From Paraburkholderia sp. (GTDB lineage: Bacteria > Pseudomonadota > Gammaproteobacteria > Burkholderiales > Burkholderiaceae), in assembly GCF_028283785.1 (NCBI RefSeq), contig NZ_JAPWKB010000017.1:186001-250000 (forward strand): a stretch of DNA of 64,000 bases, written 5' to 3'. Both the position numbers and the translations under genes were made by a program. A model generated the notes under the pieces. The model worked only from the letters and a program-made list of their open reading frames with translations. It was not told where the DNA came from and ran no database searches. Of this stretch, positions 50,836 to 61,410 are shown in pieces; the first letter of the stretch is position 1; each line of letters opens with the position of its first letter.

Positions 50836-51195
50836 TCAACGGACATATGCGGGCGGCGTCTCCTGCCGTCGCATGCTCAGAACATGACGCAACTCGTCGG
50901 CGGATAGCACGCCGTGCGCTTCGACCACGTTCACCAGCGCTTCGAGAAAACGCTCGTAGTAGTCCCAACGCGGCTGATTCGCACAGTCGGTCGACTCCCA
51001 CTTCCCAATCGACGCGATCAGGCTTTGTCGAAAGTCTTCCCATTCAAAGCAGCCGGCTTTCGCCAATGAAAGTGCGAGGCCGAACACGTCGCGCTCCCAG
51101 CGGTTGGTGAACAGCAGCTTTCCATCCAGCCTTGGCGGCGAGTCGGGCTCACCCAGCATCGACGCGGCGGCGTACTCTTCAAAACGCGTGAACAT
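50836..51195 (-). CDS. Nitrile hydratase accessory/activator protein
   Basis: MFTRFEEYAAASMLGEPDSPPRLDGKLLFTNRWERDVFGLALSLAKAGCFEWEDFRQSLIASIGKWE. Confidence 0.85.
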   Translation of the reverse strand: MFTRFEEYAAASMLGEPDSPPRLDGKLLFTNRWERDVFGLALSLAKAGCFEWEDFRQSLIASIGKWESTDCANQPRWDYYERFLEALVNVVEAHGVLSADELRHVLSMRRQETPPAYVR

Positions 51196-51206
51196 GACGA
51201 ATGCCC

Positions 51207-51830
51207 TCAAGCAGCGGGCGGTGCGACGAGCGCAACGCCCATCATCGACTCGGGTGTCACGAGTGCCGCCAGCGCTTCTTCGCTTAGCCCGTCGGTGTTC
51301 GCCGGCCGCTCGGGAATCACGAACCAGCGAATCTGTGCACTGCTGTCCCATACCTTGACCGACTTTGCTTCAGGCACCGTCACGCCAAACTCCTGAAGCA
51401 CCGCTCGCGGTTCGCGAACACCCCGCGCACGGAACACCGGGTCCTTGTACCAGTACGGCGGCAAACCCAGCACGGGCCACGGATAGCATGAGCAAAGCGT
51501 ACAGATGATCAGGTTGTGGGTATCGGCGTCGTTCGCGACGGCCGCCATGTGCTCGCCTTCCGCGCCTGCCATGCCAAGCGGCAATGACAGCTCGGCGATC
51601 GCCTTGGGCGTGTCTTCTACGAGCCGCTGTTTGTATGCCGGATCGACCCACGCATGCGCGACGATCTTCGCGCCGTTGAACGGACCGGCCATCGTCTCGA
51701 AGTGCTTGAGCACAGCATCGACAGAGTCACTGCCGATCACGCCTTTTTCAATCAGCAGCGCTTCCAACGCGCGAACCTTCGCGGCGCTGGACGCCTCACG
51801 GTCATCAGAAAATTCGAACAGGTCAGTCAT
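51207..51830 (-). CDS. nthA: Nitrile hydratase subunit alpha (cobalt type)
   Basis: Metal claw CTLCSCYPWPVLGLPPYWYKDPVFRARGVREPRAVLQEFG; CTLCSC is the Co-type signature. Confidence 0.95.
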   Translation of the reverse strand: MTDLFEFSDDREASSAAKVRALEALLIEKGVIGSDSVDAVLKHFETMAGPFNGAKIVAHAWVDPAYKQRLVEDTPKAIAELSLPLGMAGAEGEHMAAVANDADTHNLIICTLCSCYPWPVLGLPPYWYKDPVFRARGVREPRAVLQEFGVTVPEAKSVKVWDSSAQIRWFVIPERPANTDGLSEEALAALVTPESMMGVALVAPPAA

Positions 51831-51851
51831 GTTTCTCTCGCTAAGGGAGGA

Positions 51852-52595
51852 TCAGTTCGCAGGTTCGACATACGCGTCGTACAGGTCGGCGTAAATCGTC
51901 GTGTTGGGTTCGCTTTTGCCCGGCCCCCAGATATCGGCAGCGTCGAATGCAATCCGATACACCGGCATCGGCTTCCCAATGCCATCCACGCCCGTCGTCA
52001 CGAAATAGGAAAACGCACCCGGATAGACGAGGTCCACCGTCCCCGTCTTGCTTCGCAGATAACCCGGCAACCGGGTATGGTCCACGGCTTCAGGATCAGC
52101 GATGCGCACGGTGTCGCCCACCTTGAAACGCGCAGCGCCATCGAGCGCGTTATAGCCGGAGTCGCCCTTGAGGAGATAAGCCTCGATCTGCGTCTCCAGT
52201 TCGGCGTTCGGCTGGTCCGGCAGCGCCGCGTCCGGCTGCTTGCGGTAATGCTCCGTCTTCGCCGCAAGCTCGTCGGCCGTGATATAGCCCTGACTGACGA
52301 AAAACTGCGAGATACCGCCGAGCCATTTTTCGTAGTACCGGTATTTGAAGTACTCGAACGGCTGCATGTCCTCGGCACCGGTACGCAGTGACGCCCACGT
52401 CCAGTTATCCTTGAACGTTGTCGGTAGCTGATCGACCGGATACGCGGCTAGCGCGTCGGTCAGGTGTGCGCTCTCGGCCATCATGACCGTGTGAATCCCA
52501 AAGATTCTGGTCTCCCACGGCTCGACGAAGACACGCGTTTCGGTGCTGACTGGACCGAGGTTTTCAATGCCGCCAAGGTGATGCTGTAGTTTCAC
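51852..52595 (-). CDS. nthB: Nitrile hydratase subunit beta
   Basis: MKLQHHLGGIENLGPVSTETRVFVEPWETRIFGIHTVMM; C-terminal SH3-like FKVGDTVRIADPEAVDHTRLPGYLRSKTGTVDLVYPG. Confidence 0.95.
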   Translation of the reverse strand: MKLQHHLGGIENLGPVSTETRVFVEPWETRIFGIHTVMMAESAHLTDALAAYPVDQLPTTFKDNWTWASLRTGAEDMQPFEYFKYRYYEKWLGGISQFFVSQGYITADELAAKTEHYRKQPDAALPDQPNAELETQIEAYLLKGDSGYNALDGAARFKVGDTVRIADPEAVDHTRLPGYLRSKTGTVDLVYPGAFSYFVTTGVDGIGKPMPVYRIAFDAADIWGPGKSEPNTTIYADLYDAYVEPAN

Positions 52596-52635
52596 GGTTC
52601 GCTCCGGAAATGGGCTATAGGTAGTCGCGCGAGCC

Positions 52636-53139
52636 TTAGCTCAGCCGGTGTTCGCGCTTGAACGACAGTGCTTCCCCGAGCATCTCGGACACGAACCCGA
52701 ACACCGCTCCCGTGACAAGCGCACCCGCCGCGACGAGGCCGGGATTGGATATGCCGATGGTCGTGATTGCCTTGCCGGTTGCGACAGTCGTGCCGACGGT
52801 AGAGGCAAAGCCCCAGACGATTGCAGGCAGCACGTCGAGCAGTTTGATCTTCGACGCTTGCACCATCGCTGCACTACCGATACCCACGGCTACGGCCGCG
52901 CCGAATGCGCCCGCGCTCATCGTCGTGATACACAATAAGGTTACCGATGCGATCACGAGCCCCGTCAGATTCGATGCGACACTCTTCACGAAGCCGGCCT
53001 GACCACCGCCAAGCACGAAGAACGATGCCCATGCGATAAACGTCACCCACACCGGCACTGGAAATACCGTGCCGGTCAACCAGGTATCGGCGACGGCAAG
53101 AACGCCGATGCTCAATGTGTATGCTTCAGGCTTTTTCAT
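52636..53139 (-). CDS. DUF1097 family membrane protein
   Basis: MKKPEAYTLSIGVLAVADTWLTGTVFPVPVWVTFIAWASFFVLGGGQAGFVKSVASNLTG; start at 53139. Confidence 0.75.
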   Translation of the reverse strand: MKKPEAYTLSIGVLAVADTWLTGTVFPVPVWVTFIAWASFFVLGGGQAGFVKSVASNLTGLVIASVTLLCITTMSAGAFGAAVAVGIGSAAMVQASKIKLLDVLPAIVWGFASTVGTTVATGKAITTIGISNPGLVAAGALVTGAVFGFVSEMLGEALSFKREHRLS

Positions 53140-53191
53140 TTCATTGCTCCTTAAGGAAAAACTACGGTCATGAAAATGCAAATCAACAGGA

Positions 53192-54160
53192 TCAGTGCAT
53201 ACAACCAAGCAGGCCTTCCCGCATTTGCCCGGCGTCGAGATTGCGTCCGATCATGACAAAGCGGTTGTCGCGTGACTCGTCTCCACGCCATGCCTTTCCA
53301 AACGTCGTATCGAGCAACATATGGACACTATGAAAATGCAGCCGTCGGCTTTCTTCATGCAGGTTCAGGACGCCCTTCATACGGAGAATCTGCTGACCGT
53401 GCGTCTGCACGAGACGGTTGACCCATTGATTGAAACGTCCCGCGTCGATCGCGCCGGGTAGAACGAATGCACACGATGCGATGCTCTCGTCGTGCTCATG
53501 GTCATGAGCCGTTTCGTCGAGCAGATCGGGTTCGACAGCGAGCAGGTTGTCGATCGAAAAGCTGCGTACGCCCAGTAGCTTTTCGACTTCAATGGCGGAG
53601 TGAGATGCGAACTCGATGGTCGCGGTGGGATTGAGTTGGCGGATTGTCTCGACGAGCGCGTTGAGTGCGTCAGCAGCGACGACGTCGGTCTTGTTGATCA
53701 CGATTCGATCCGCAAACACGACCTGCTCGCGCGCGATATCGTCGTTCAGTTGCGACGGCGCGTGCAGTGCGTCTATCACGGCGACGACGGCCTCCAGCTC
53801 GACGCGCTTGCGGACATCGGGGTCCGCGAGAAAAGTCTGCAGCACGGGTGCCGGGTCGGCGAGTCCCGACGTCTCGACAATAAGATGCTCGAGCCGGTCG
53901 CCAAACCGGTCGAGCAGCATGCGCACGCTTTCCACAAGGTCCGTACGCACTGTGCAGCAGACGCAGCCATTGTTGATTTCGACGACGGCGTCTTCGTCCG
54001 CAACGATCAACTCGCCGTCGATTCCGACCTCGCCGAACTCATTGACGACGATGCCGATCTGCATTGGCCGCGTCGCATCGAGAATGTGATTGACCAGTGT
54101 CGTCTTGCCCGCGCCGAGGAAACCGGTCACGACTGTCGTGGGAATTTTCTTGAGTTGCAT
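53192..54160 (-). CDS. CobW/P47K family GTP-binding metallochaperone
   Basis: MQLKKIPTTVVTGFLGAGKTTLVNHIL (Walker A), GCVCCTVRTDLV (CxCC), INKTDVV (NKxD). Confidence 0.95.
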   Translation of the reverse strand: MQLKKIPTTVVTGFLGAGKTTLVNHILDATRPMQIGIVVNEFGEVGIDGELIVADEDAVVEINNGCVCCTVRTDLVESVRMLLDRFGDRLEHLIVETSGLADPAPVLQTFLADPDVRKRVELEAVVAVIDALHAPSQLNDDIAREQVVFADRIVINKTDVVAADALNALVETIRQLNPTATIEFASHSAIEVEKLLGVRSFSIDNLLAVEPDLLDETAHDHEHDESIASCAFVLPGAIDAGRFNQWVNRLVQTHGQQILRMKGVLNLHEESRRLHFHSVHMLLDTTFGKAWRGDESRDNRFVMIGRNLDAGQMREGLLGCMH

Positions 54161-54510
54161 CGCGCGCTCCGTGAACCCCGGCACACGCCGGACCGGATAC
54201 CAAGAGCGACAACCGCGCCGGATTTCGTCAAATGGCCGTGTGTCGCCGCAAGTCGGCGCGGATCGACGGCCTTGATGGCTCACATTGCAGATTCAAGCAA
54301 TTCACGCCAAAACACCGCGGATCGACCACCCTATCGTCCGATGTGTTTCAAGCGCGAAAGCCGTGCGCCGACGCACGTGGATTGTGCGCAGCGCACTTTG
54401 AGAGCGCGTTCATTTCGCGTTGGACGTTGCATCCATACGCGATGTTCGTGCAGACACGAGGGCGACGACGGGCGCCGGAGCGCCCGATGCGACGAGTCTT
54501 TATCGACCGT

Positions 54511-55965
54511 CTAGCGTGTGATCTCTTCGAGCGAGAGATTTCGGGTCTTGGGACCGAGCAAACCGATAGCCAGCATAACGACGACCATCGCCGCAGAGAT
54601 AAAAACGAACACGCCGACAGTGCCGAACTGCTTGAGTACATCCGCGATGATAAAGGCGGTAAAGATCGCGGAAAAGCGGCTCCACGAATAGACGAAACCC
54701 ACCGCCCGCGCGCGAATGCTGGTCGGATACAACTCCGCCTGATACGCATGAAAGCTGTACGAGATGATGTTGCTGGCGAGCGTCAGGCACACGCCGAGAC
54801 TCACCAGCAGCACCGCGCTCGACGCCTGACTGAACCACAAGCCCGCGACGATATTCGCTGCCGCCATCACCACGATCACCGTCTTGCGCTCGAAGCGGTC
54901 GCCGATAAACAGTCCGATGACCGGTCCGATCGGCGCGGCAAGCGCAATCACGCTCGAATATCCGAGACTCGTCGTCACCGTGATGCCCTGCTTGATCAAC
55001 AGCGTCGGTACCCAATTTGCGAAGCCATAGAAACCCACAGTCTGAAACACGTTGAAGAGCGTCATCATCAGCGTGCGATTGCGGTACGGTGCAACCCACA
55101 TATCGCGGAAACTGCCGCGCGGTGAGACCGCCACCGCCGCAGCGGGCGCCGGCAGCGGCCGGCCATACTCGGCTTGCACTTTCGCTTCGAGCGCGCTCAT
55201 CACGCGGTCCGCCTCGACGAGGCGGCCTTGTTGCGCGAGCCAGCGCGGACTCTCCGGCAACGCGCGGCGAATCCACCACACGAACAGTGCGCCATGCGCG
55301 CCGATCACCACGACCCAACGCCATCCGTCGATACCGAACGGCGTGCGCGGCACCAGCAGATACGACAGAAAAGCGACCACGGGCACAGCGGTAAAACCCA
55401 CGGCCTGTTCGCACGCAAACGCGCGACCCCGGATATGTTTGGGCACGAGTTCGGAGATGTATGTGCCGATCGTCACCAGTTCGACACCGATCCCCACGCC
55501 CGCGACGAAGCGCCAGAAGTTGAGTCCCGTTGCCGTCTCCTGAAACGCCATGACGAGATTCGCGACGGTGTACCACAGCAGCGAATACGTAAAAACCGCG
55601 CGACGTCCATAGCGATCCGCGAGAAAGCCGCACGCAATCGTGCCGACAAACAGGCCCGAAAACAGTGCGGCGATAAAACTCGCCACGCCCGTCGTGCCGA
55701 ACAGACCATGCGTCGTCGCGCTCAGCAGTCCGCTTCTGACGAGGCCCGGCGCGACGTAACCGCTATAAAGCAGATCGTAAAGTTCGAAGAAAAAGCCGAG
55801 GCTCAGCAGTACGACCAGTTTCCACACGCTGCGCGTGGCGGGCAAACGGTCGAGACGCGCGGAAATGGTGCCGGCGTCGAGTCGTACGGCGGGGTCGGGT
55901 GCCGACGCGCCGCGCCCGGCTGCGCCCGCGTGCGCGAGGTCGCCGGATGTTTCGGGGGATGCCAT
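54511..55965 (-). CDS. MFS transporter (sugar porter-like)
   Basis: Multiple TM helices; GFLADRYGRRAVF; SPRWLAQQGRLVEADRVMSALE; start MASPETSG at 55965. Confidence 0.92.
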   Translation of the reverse strand: MASPETSGDLAHAGAAGRGASAPDPAVRLDAGTISARLDRLPATRSVWKLVVLLSLGFFFELYDLLYSGYVAPGLVRSGLLSATTHGLFGTTGVASFIAALFSGLFVGTIACGFLADRYGRRAVFTYSLLWYTVANLVMAFQETATGLNFWRFVAGVGIGVELVTIGTYISELVPKHIRGRAFACEQAVGFTAVPVVAFLSYLLVPRTPFGIDGWRWVVVIGAHGALFVWWIRRALPESPRWLAQQGRLVEADRVMSALEAKVQAEYGRPLPAPAAAVAVSPRGSFRDMWVAPYRNRTLMMTLFNVFQTVGFYGFANWVPTLLIKQGITVTTSLGYSSVIALAAPIGPVIGLFIGDRFERKTVIVVMAAANIVAGLWFSQASSAVLLVSLGVCLTLASNIISYSFHAYQAELYPTSIRARAVGFVYSWSRFSAIFTAFIIADVLKQFGTVGVFVFISAAMVVVMLAIGLLGPKTRNLSLEEITR

Positions 55966-56058
55966 GGTGTCTCCTTCCTGTTGAGGCCGGTCTAGCGCCG
56001 GCTCCCGTGTCACACCTGAGGCGGTGAACGATGCCGGACGTCGAGCCCGGCGAGCATT

Positions 56059-58025
56059 CTAGCCGTGCGCGCGCCTGAGTTGTTCGAACGTGGTTATTTT
56101 TCCGGCTAGCGCACTGGCTGCAACGGTATACGGACTCGCGAGCCACACGTCGCCCGGTCCCGAACGACCTGGAAAATTGCGGTTGATCGCGCTGATCGTC
56201 ACGTCGCTGGCGGCGTCGGACTGGCCTGGTCCGCAATTCGCGCACGACCCGCAACCCGGCATGATCAGCGTGACGCCGGCGCGTTCGAACACCGGCAGAT
56301 ACCCTTGCGCGACACAATATTCACGCACCGCAAGCGTGCCGAATTGCAGATACAGACGCGTGCCCTGCGGGACGGTCATTCCGTGTTCGACGCCCCAGCG
56401 CAAGACCTCGTGATAGAAGTCGAAGTCTTCGCGCTTGCCTGCCGTGCACGACCCGCCGTATGCAATGCCGATCGCCACGTCGTGCGATCGAGTTGCGGCG
56501 CAGGCACGCCGTTGCCGGGATCGCCGGGGCGCGCGAGCATCGGCTCGATAGTGGTGGCGTCGATGCGGATCGTGTCGCGATAGGTCGCGCCAGGGTCGGA
56601 CGTCATCCACGCTTCGAGCGTGAAATCGACGCCACGTCGCGCTTTCAGAAACGCCACGGTCTGTTCGTCCGGCTCGACGATGCCGGTAAAACCACCGAGT
56701 TCCGCGACCATATTGGTCAACGTCGCACGTTCGTCGATCGACATCGCGCGCACCGCTGCGCCGCCATATTCGAACACCAGACCGATCGCGCCGCCCGAGC
56801 GGATCGCGTCGAGTTGCAGCAGATACAGCACCACGTCTTTCGCGGTCACACCGTCACGCAACGCGCCGTCGATTTCGATTCGCACGGTTTCCGGCACCTT
56901 GCAGCGCACGTAGCCCGTCACCCAGCTATTGGCGATTTCAGTTGCGCCCGCACCGAATGCGAGGCAACCCAATGCGCCCGAGTGCGGCGTGTGCGAATCG
57001 GTGCCGGTCGCGACCTGTCCGGGCAACACGTATTGCTCGGCCATCAACGCGTGGCAAATGCCTTCGGAACCGGGCGCGCTACCCGGCGTATCCGCAAGCG
57101 CGCCATGCGCGCGCACCGGATAGTCGCGCGAAAACGTCGTATGTCCGTCCATCAGGTTCGCGACGCCCGGCAACAGACCATCGCGAACATGCGGAATGCT
57201 TTGAGCGGCGAGTACCAGATGATCCTGAAACGCGATGATGTGATCGGGCGCATGCAACGGCGCAGGCTTGCCGAATGCGCGATGCATCAGATGCGCGCAC
57301 ATGCCGGTGAAATAGTCGTGACTGAAGCGCCAGTCAGCGGCGATAAACACGCCGTCGCCGCGCGTCGCGCTCGCCATCGCGGGATGCAGATGACGCTCGA
57401 TAATCTTCTCGACGAGGGTTTTCGGTGCGGCCGCCGCTTCGCTTGCATCCGGCGCGGCACGCAACGAGGGCGCGGGCCAGTCCGCGAACTTGCTGTACGC
57501 GAGCAGGCCGCCGCTGCGAATGATCTGCTGCGTCAGCGCATCGCGTCCTTCGAGGAACGCGTCGATCGGCACGAATTCGCCGTCGATCAAGCGGTCGAGC
57601 ACGCTGAAATCGGTGGTGGTCAGGATGCCGATGTTGTCGCAATTCTGCTGGTAAATACGCTCGAAACTCTCGGCGACGATCAGCCGGATACCCGCCGACA
57701 ACTCCGCCAGCGGACTCGATTCTCGCGACGAGCCCTTGCCGTAGCGCTTGCCCGCAACCGTCACCTGGAAGCCGCCGTTTCTCACCGCGTCGCGACCGAT
57801 CGGCATCGCGTCGCCGGCCTTGAAACCGACATACGGAAACTGTCCCAGACGCTCGTCGTAAGTGAGCATCACCGTGACCGGCGTGATTTCGTCCGTGGAC
57901 ACGTTGTCACGGAGCGCGCCCGCCTGCTCGCGCGTGAAGTCGTTGCCGGCCATCTGCGCGGCGACGATGGCAGGGTCTTGCGACAGATACAGCACGCGGC
58001 CGTCGAGGCGGATCGAGTCTTCCAT
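56059..58025 (-). pseudogene. Aconitase/3-isopropylmalate dehydratase family protein, interrupted by an apparent 1-nt frameshift near 56490
   Basis: Frame 1 (58025 to ~56490) holds the swivel domain (FQVTVAGKRYGKGSSRESSPLAEL) and the first Fe-S Cys region (ATGTDSHTPHSGALGC). The conserved continuation HDVAIGIAYGGSCTAGKREDF...MPGCGSCANCGPG lies in another frame (56059-56610). Confidence 0.75.
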
Positions 58026-58154
58026 GGGGTGCAGGTCTCCTTTGCACCACTATAAGGCGCGCACCGGGCGCGCCGAAGTGCTGCCTCGGCAACGCTGGCG
58101 TCTCGTTTCGCGATGGCGGTCCGCCGGACCTGGAGTATGGACTGAAAGCGCGGT

Positions 58155-59057
58155 CTAGCCGGTCTTGCCCAGGAAATGCACCAGCGCCGCAGCACTCGCA
58201 CTCAACTGGTCGCGCGCGCGGTAGATCAGAACCAGTTGCCGCACGGCCCATTCGTCGCGCAACGGCAGCAACGCGACATCGAGCGTGTTCAGATACAACT
58301 GCCCGACCTGTTCCGGCACGACCGTGACACCCAGTCCCGCATGGACCATCCGGCACAACGCATCGAGACTGCTGACGCGGATTTTCACGTCGAGCACGTG
58401 ACCGGCTTGCGCCGCGTGTTGCGCCAGCATTTGCGTCAGCGCACTCTCGCCGCGCAGACCGACGAAGCTGTCCGCGAGCACATCGCGGAATGCGATGCGC
58501 GACGCCTGCGCGAGTCGATGCGTGCGCGGCACCAGCACGGCGAGGCGGTCCGTCCGATACGGCGTCTGCCCGAACGCTTCGACGCCTGAAACCGGATTAC
58601 AGATACCGAAATCCGCATCGTGTTCGCCGACGATCCGCAACACGTCGGCGCTGTGCTCTTCTTCGAGTTCGATCGATACATCGGGAAAGACCCGGCTGAA
58701 CGCCGCGACATCTTCAGGCAGGAACTGCACGATCGACGACAGGTTGGCGACGACCCGCACGCGTCCTTTCGCGCCCGAAGAAAAGCGCGACAACTCCGCG
58801 CTCATCTGTTCGAGATTGCCGATGATGGCCTGCGCATAACGCAGCACCGTTTCTCCGACCGGCGTCACGGTGATGCCGCGCGATTGCCGCTGAATCACCG
58901 GCAAGCCGATCAGCGCTTCGATCTCCGCAATGCGACGGCTCACCGCCGACGACGCGATGAACTCGCGCTCGGCGGCACGAGCGATATTCTGTTCCTGACA
59001 CACCGCGACGAACAGCCGGAGCGACGTGAGATCGAGTTTCTTGAGGAGCTTGTCCAT
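58155..59057 (-). CDS. LysR-family transcriptional regulator
   Basis: LTSLRLFVAVCQEQNIARAAEREFIASSAVSRRIAEIEALIGLPVIQRQSRGITVTPVGETVL. Confidence 0.95.
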   Translation of the reverse strand: MDKLLKKLDLTSLRLFVAVCQEQNIARAAEREFIASSAVSRRIAEIEALIGLPVIQRQSRGITVTPVGETVLRYAQAIIGNLEQMSAELSRFSSGAKGRVRVVANLSSIVQFLPEDVAAFSRVFPDVSIELEEEHSADVLRIVGEHDADFGICNPVSGVEAFGQTPYRTDRLAVLVPRTHRLAQASRIAFRDVLADSFVGLRGESALTQMLAQHAAQAGHVLDVKIRVSSLDALCRMVHAGLGVTVVPEQVGQLYLNTLDVALLPLRDEWAVRQLVLIYRARDQLSASAAALVHFLGKTG

Positions 59058-59173
59058 GATGCGGCAGTGCGCGAGTCACCAGAAAGAGACGCTGGATTAT
59101 CGCGCACTGCGGGGCCGGCTTTCGAAACGCGTGAGACCACGTGTGAAGTCGGCGATCGGACCTGACGTATCGG

Positions 59174-60499
59174 CTACCGCGTGCTGACGCGCGGATGACC
59201 GACCGTCGCGGGGTCGCGCCGTTCGACCACGGCGGGCGCCGTTTCGCGCATCGAGATCGCGCACCATGCGGAGATCAGGCCGAGCACCGACACCATCAAC
59301 GCCGGCCCGATCCATCCGACGATCCCGAACAGCGCGGTCGCGATGAACGGCAGCAAGCCTGCCACCACCGACGCGCCGTTATAGCCCAGCGAAATGCCCG
59401 ACGAGCGCACGTTGGCCGGAAACTGCTCGGAGAACCAGCTCGATTCGACGGCGAAGATCGGATCGTGGCTGAACAGCAGCGACAGCGATACCGCCGTCAC
59501 GACCATGATCGCAGCACCCGTATTGATCAGCAGGAACATCGGCACGCCGAACAGCACGGTAAACACGGCACCGAACAGAAACACCGGACGACGCCCGACG
59601 CGGTCGCTCAACATGCCGTACACGAGATGACTGCCCAGCCCGATCGCCGAGCCGATCATCGTGCCCCACAGCACATGTTCCCTGGTCGACACGTGCGCCA
59701 GCATCACATACGACAGCATGAAACTGGTGGTGATGTAGTAGCCGCCGGTTTCCGCCATCCGCAGTCCGATGATCTTGACGATCATTCGCCAGTCGCTGCG
59801 CATCACCTGCATCGCCGGACGTTTGACGATCCGCGCTTCGGCCTTGATGGTTTCGAAAGCGGGCGATTCCTTCACGCTCAACCGGATGAAAATGCCGATT
59901 GCCACCATCACGAACGACACCAAAAACGGCGCGCGCCACACCCAGTTCCCTTCGAACAACGACGACGACAGCAGGAACGCGCCATTCGCGAGCAACAGTC
60001 CGAGCGGAATGCCCACCTGCGGCACCGCACCGAAAAAGCCACGACGCTTCGCGGGCGCATGCTCGCACGCCATCAGCACCGCGCCGCCCCACTCCGCGCC
60101 GAAGCCGATGCCCTGCACCATCCGCAGCAGGATCAGCAGCACCGGCGCGAGCACGCCCGCCTGCTCGTAAGTCGGTAATGCGCCGATCAGCACGGTTGCG
60201 CCGCCCATTGCCAGCAACGACCAGAACAGCACCGTCTTGCGACCCAGACGGTCGCCGTAGTGACCCGCCAGATAGCCGCCGAACGGACGCATCAGGAAGC
60301 CCACCGCCAGCGTCGCGAACGACGCCAGAATGCCGATGATCGGCTCGTTGGTATGGAAGAAGATCTTGCCGAAAAACGCGGCGGCGGCCGTGCCGTAGAT
60401 AAAGAAATCGTAGCTCTCGACCGCCGAGCCGATCATCGATGCAAACGACACCTTGAACGGGCTGTCTTTCGCGTCTTGCGTCGCAGAGGGTTGATTCAT
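59174..60499 (-). CDS. MFS transporter (metabolite:H+ symporter, ShiA/ProP-like)
   Basis: MNQPSATQDAKDSPFKVSFASMIGSAVESYDFFIYGTAAAAFFGKIFF...RPFGGYLAGHYGDRLGRKTVLFWSLL; start 60499. Confidence 0.95.
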   Translation of the reverse strand: MNQPSATQDAKDSPFKVSFASMIGSAVESYDFFIYGTAAAAFFGKIFFHTNEPIIGILASFATLAVGFLMRPFGGYLAGHYGDRLGRKTVLFWSLLAMGGATVLIGALPTYEQAGVLAPVLLILLRMVQGIGFGAEWGGAVLMACEHAPAKRRGFFGAVPQVGIPLGLLLANGAFLLSSSLFEGNWVWRAPFLVSFVMVAIGIFIRLSVKESPAFETIKAEARIVKRPAMQVMRSDWRMIVKIIGLRMAETGGYYITTSFMLSYVMLAHVSTREHVLWGTMIGSAIGLGSHLVYGMLSDRVGRRPVFLFGAVFTVLFGVPMFLLINTGAAIMVVTAVSLSLLFSHDPIFAVESSWFSEQFPANVRSSGISLGYNGASVVAGLLPFIATALFGIVGWIGPALMVSVLGLISAWCAISMRETAPAVVERRDPATVGHPRVSTR

Positions 60500-60555
60500 G
60501 TCTTGTCTCCGAATCGTTTTAATCGTGAGGATCGCGCGCGTGTCCCGCGCTGCGG

Positions 60556-61401
60556 TCAGCGCCAGGTTTCGATCACGCGGCTGTCGTCCTTCATGCCGAG
60601 TCCCGCATCGGCGGCCTGCTGGTAGCGCGCGTTCGCGATCGTCAGCAACGGCACGTCCGCGCCGCACGACGCCGCGGCCGACGCCACGAGCCCGCTGTCC
60701 TTGACGAAGATATTGATCGCGCTGGTGACGCCGACATCGGTGCCTTCGAGCATGCGCGGCCCACGATCCGACAGCATCCACGAACCCGCCGCGCCGCTTT
60801 CGACGAGCTTCAGCACGGCGGCCGGATCGAGTCCGAGCGCGCGCGCCAGGTTCAGCGCTTCCGCCGCCGCGACGATATGCACCGAGCACAGATGCTGGTT
60901 CACGACCTTGATGCTCTGGCCGTCGCCGAGTTGTTCGCCGGTCACGTTGACCTTGCCCATCGCGCTCAACACCGGCAATACGGTCTCGATGTCATGCGCG
61001 TCACCTGCTGCGAAGATCACGAGTTCGCCGGTTTTCGCGCGCGCCACGCCGCCCGTCACCGGCGCATCGACAACCCGCGCACCGAGCTTGCGCAAGCGGT
61101 CGCCCTGCTCGCGCACGCTGGAAGGACCGACCGTCGACATGATGACCCACGTCTGATCGCTGACGGCGGCGGTGGCCTGATCGACGAGGCTCGCCAGATG
61201 CTCGGGCGTCGCGACCATCACCACGACGACCGGCGCATGCGGCGCATCCGCAAACCCGGCGACTGCGTCCACGCCGCTCATCTGCGCGTTTTCGCGCGCC
61301 CGGCCGACCACATCGACGCCGGTGACCGGATGGCCTGCCTGCTGGATCCGCAACGCCATCGGCAAACCGATCGCGCCGACTCCTACAAAAGTCACGTTCA
61401 T
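60556..61401 (-). CDS. NAD(P)-dependent beta-hydroxyacid dehydrogenase (GarR/HIBADH family)
   Basis: MNVTFVGVGAIGLPMALRIQQAGHPVTGVDV; VDAPVTGGVARAKTGELVIFAAGD. Confidence 0.93.
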   Translation of the reverse strand: MNVTFVGVGAIGLPMALRIQQAGHPVTGVDVVGRARENAQMSGVDAVAGFADAPHAPVVVVMVATPEHLASLVDQATAAVSDQTWVIMSTVGPSSVREQGDRLRKLGARVVDAPVTGGVARAKTGELVIFAAGDAHDIETVLPVLSAMGKVNVTGEQLGDGQSIKVVNQHLCSVHIVAAAEALNLARALGLDPAAVLKLVESGAAGSWMLSDRGPRMLEGTDVGVTSAINIFVKDSGLVASAAASCGADVPLLTIANARYQQAADAGLGMKDDSRVIETWR

Positions 61402-61410
61402 GATGTCTCC

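Noticed and set aside
51207-52595. Thiocyanate hydrolase instead of nitrile hydratase
   Set aside because: Two-subunit beta-alpha layout with full-length beta and a nitrile hydratase accessory protein fits nitrile hydratase better, though substrate is untested.
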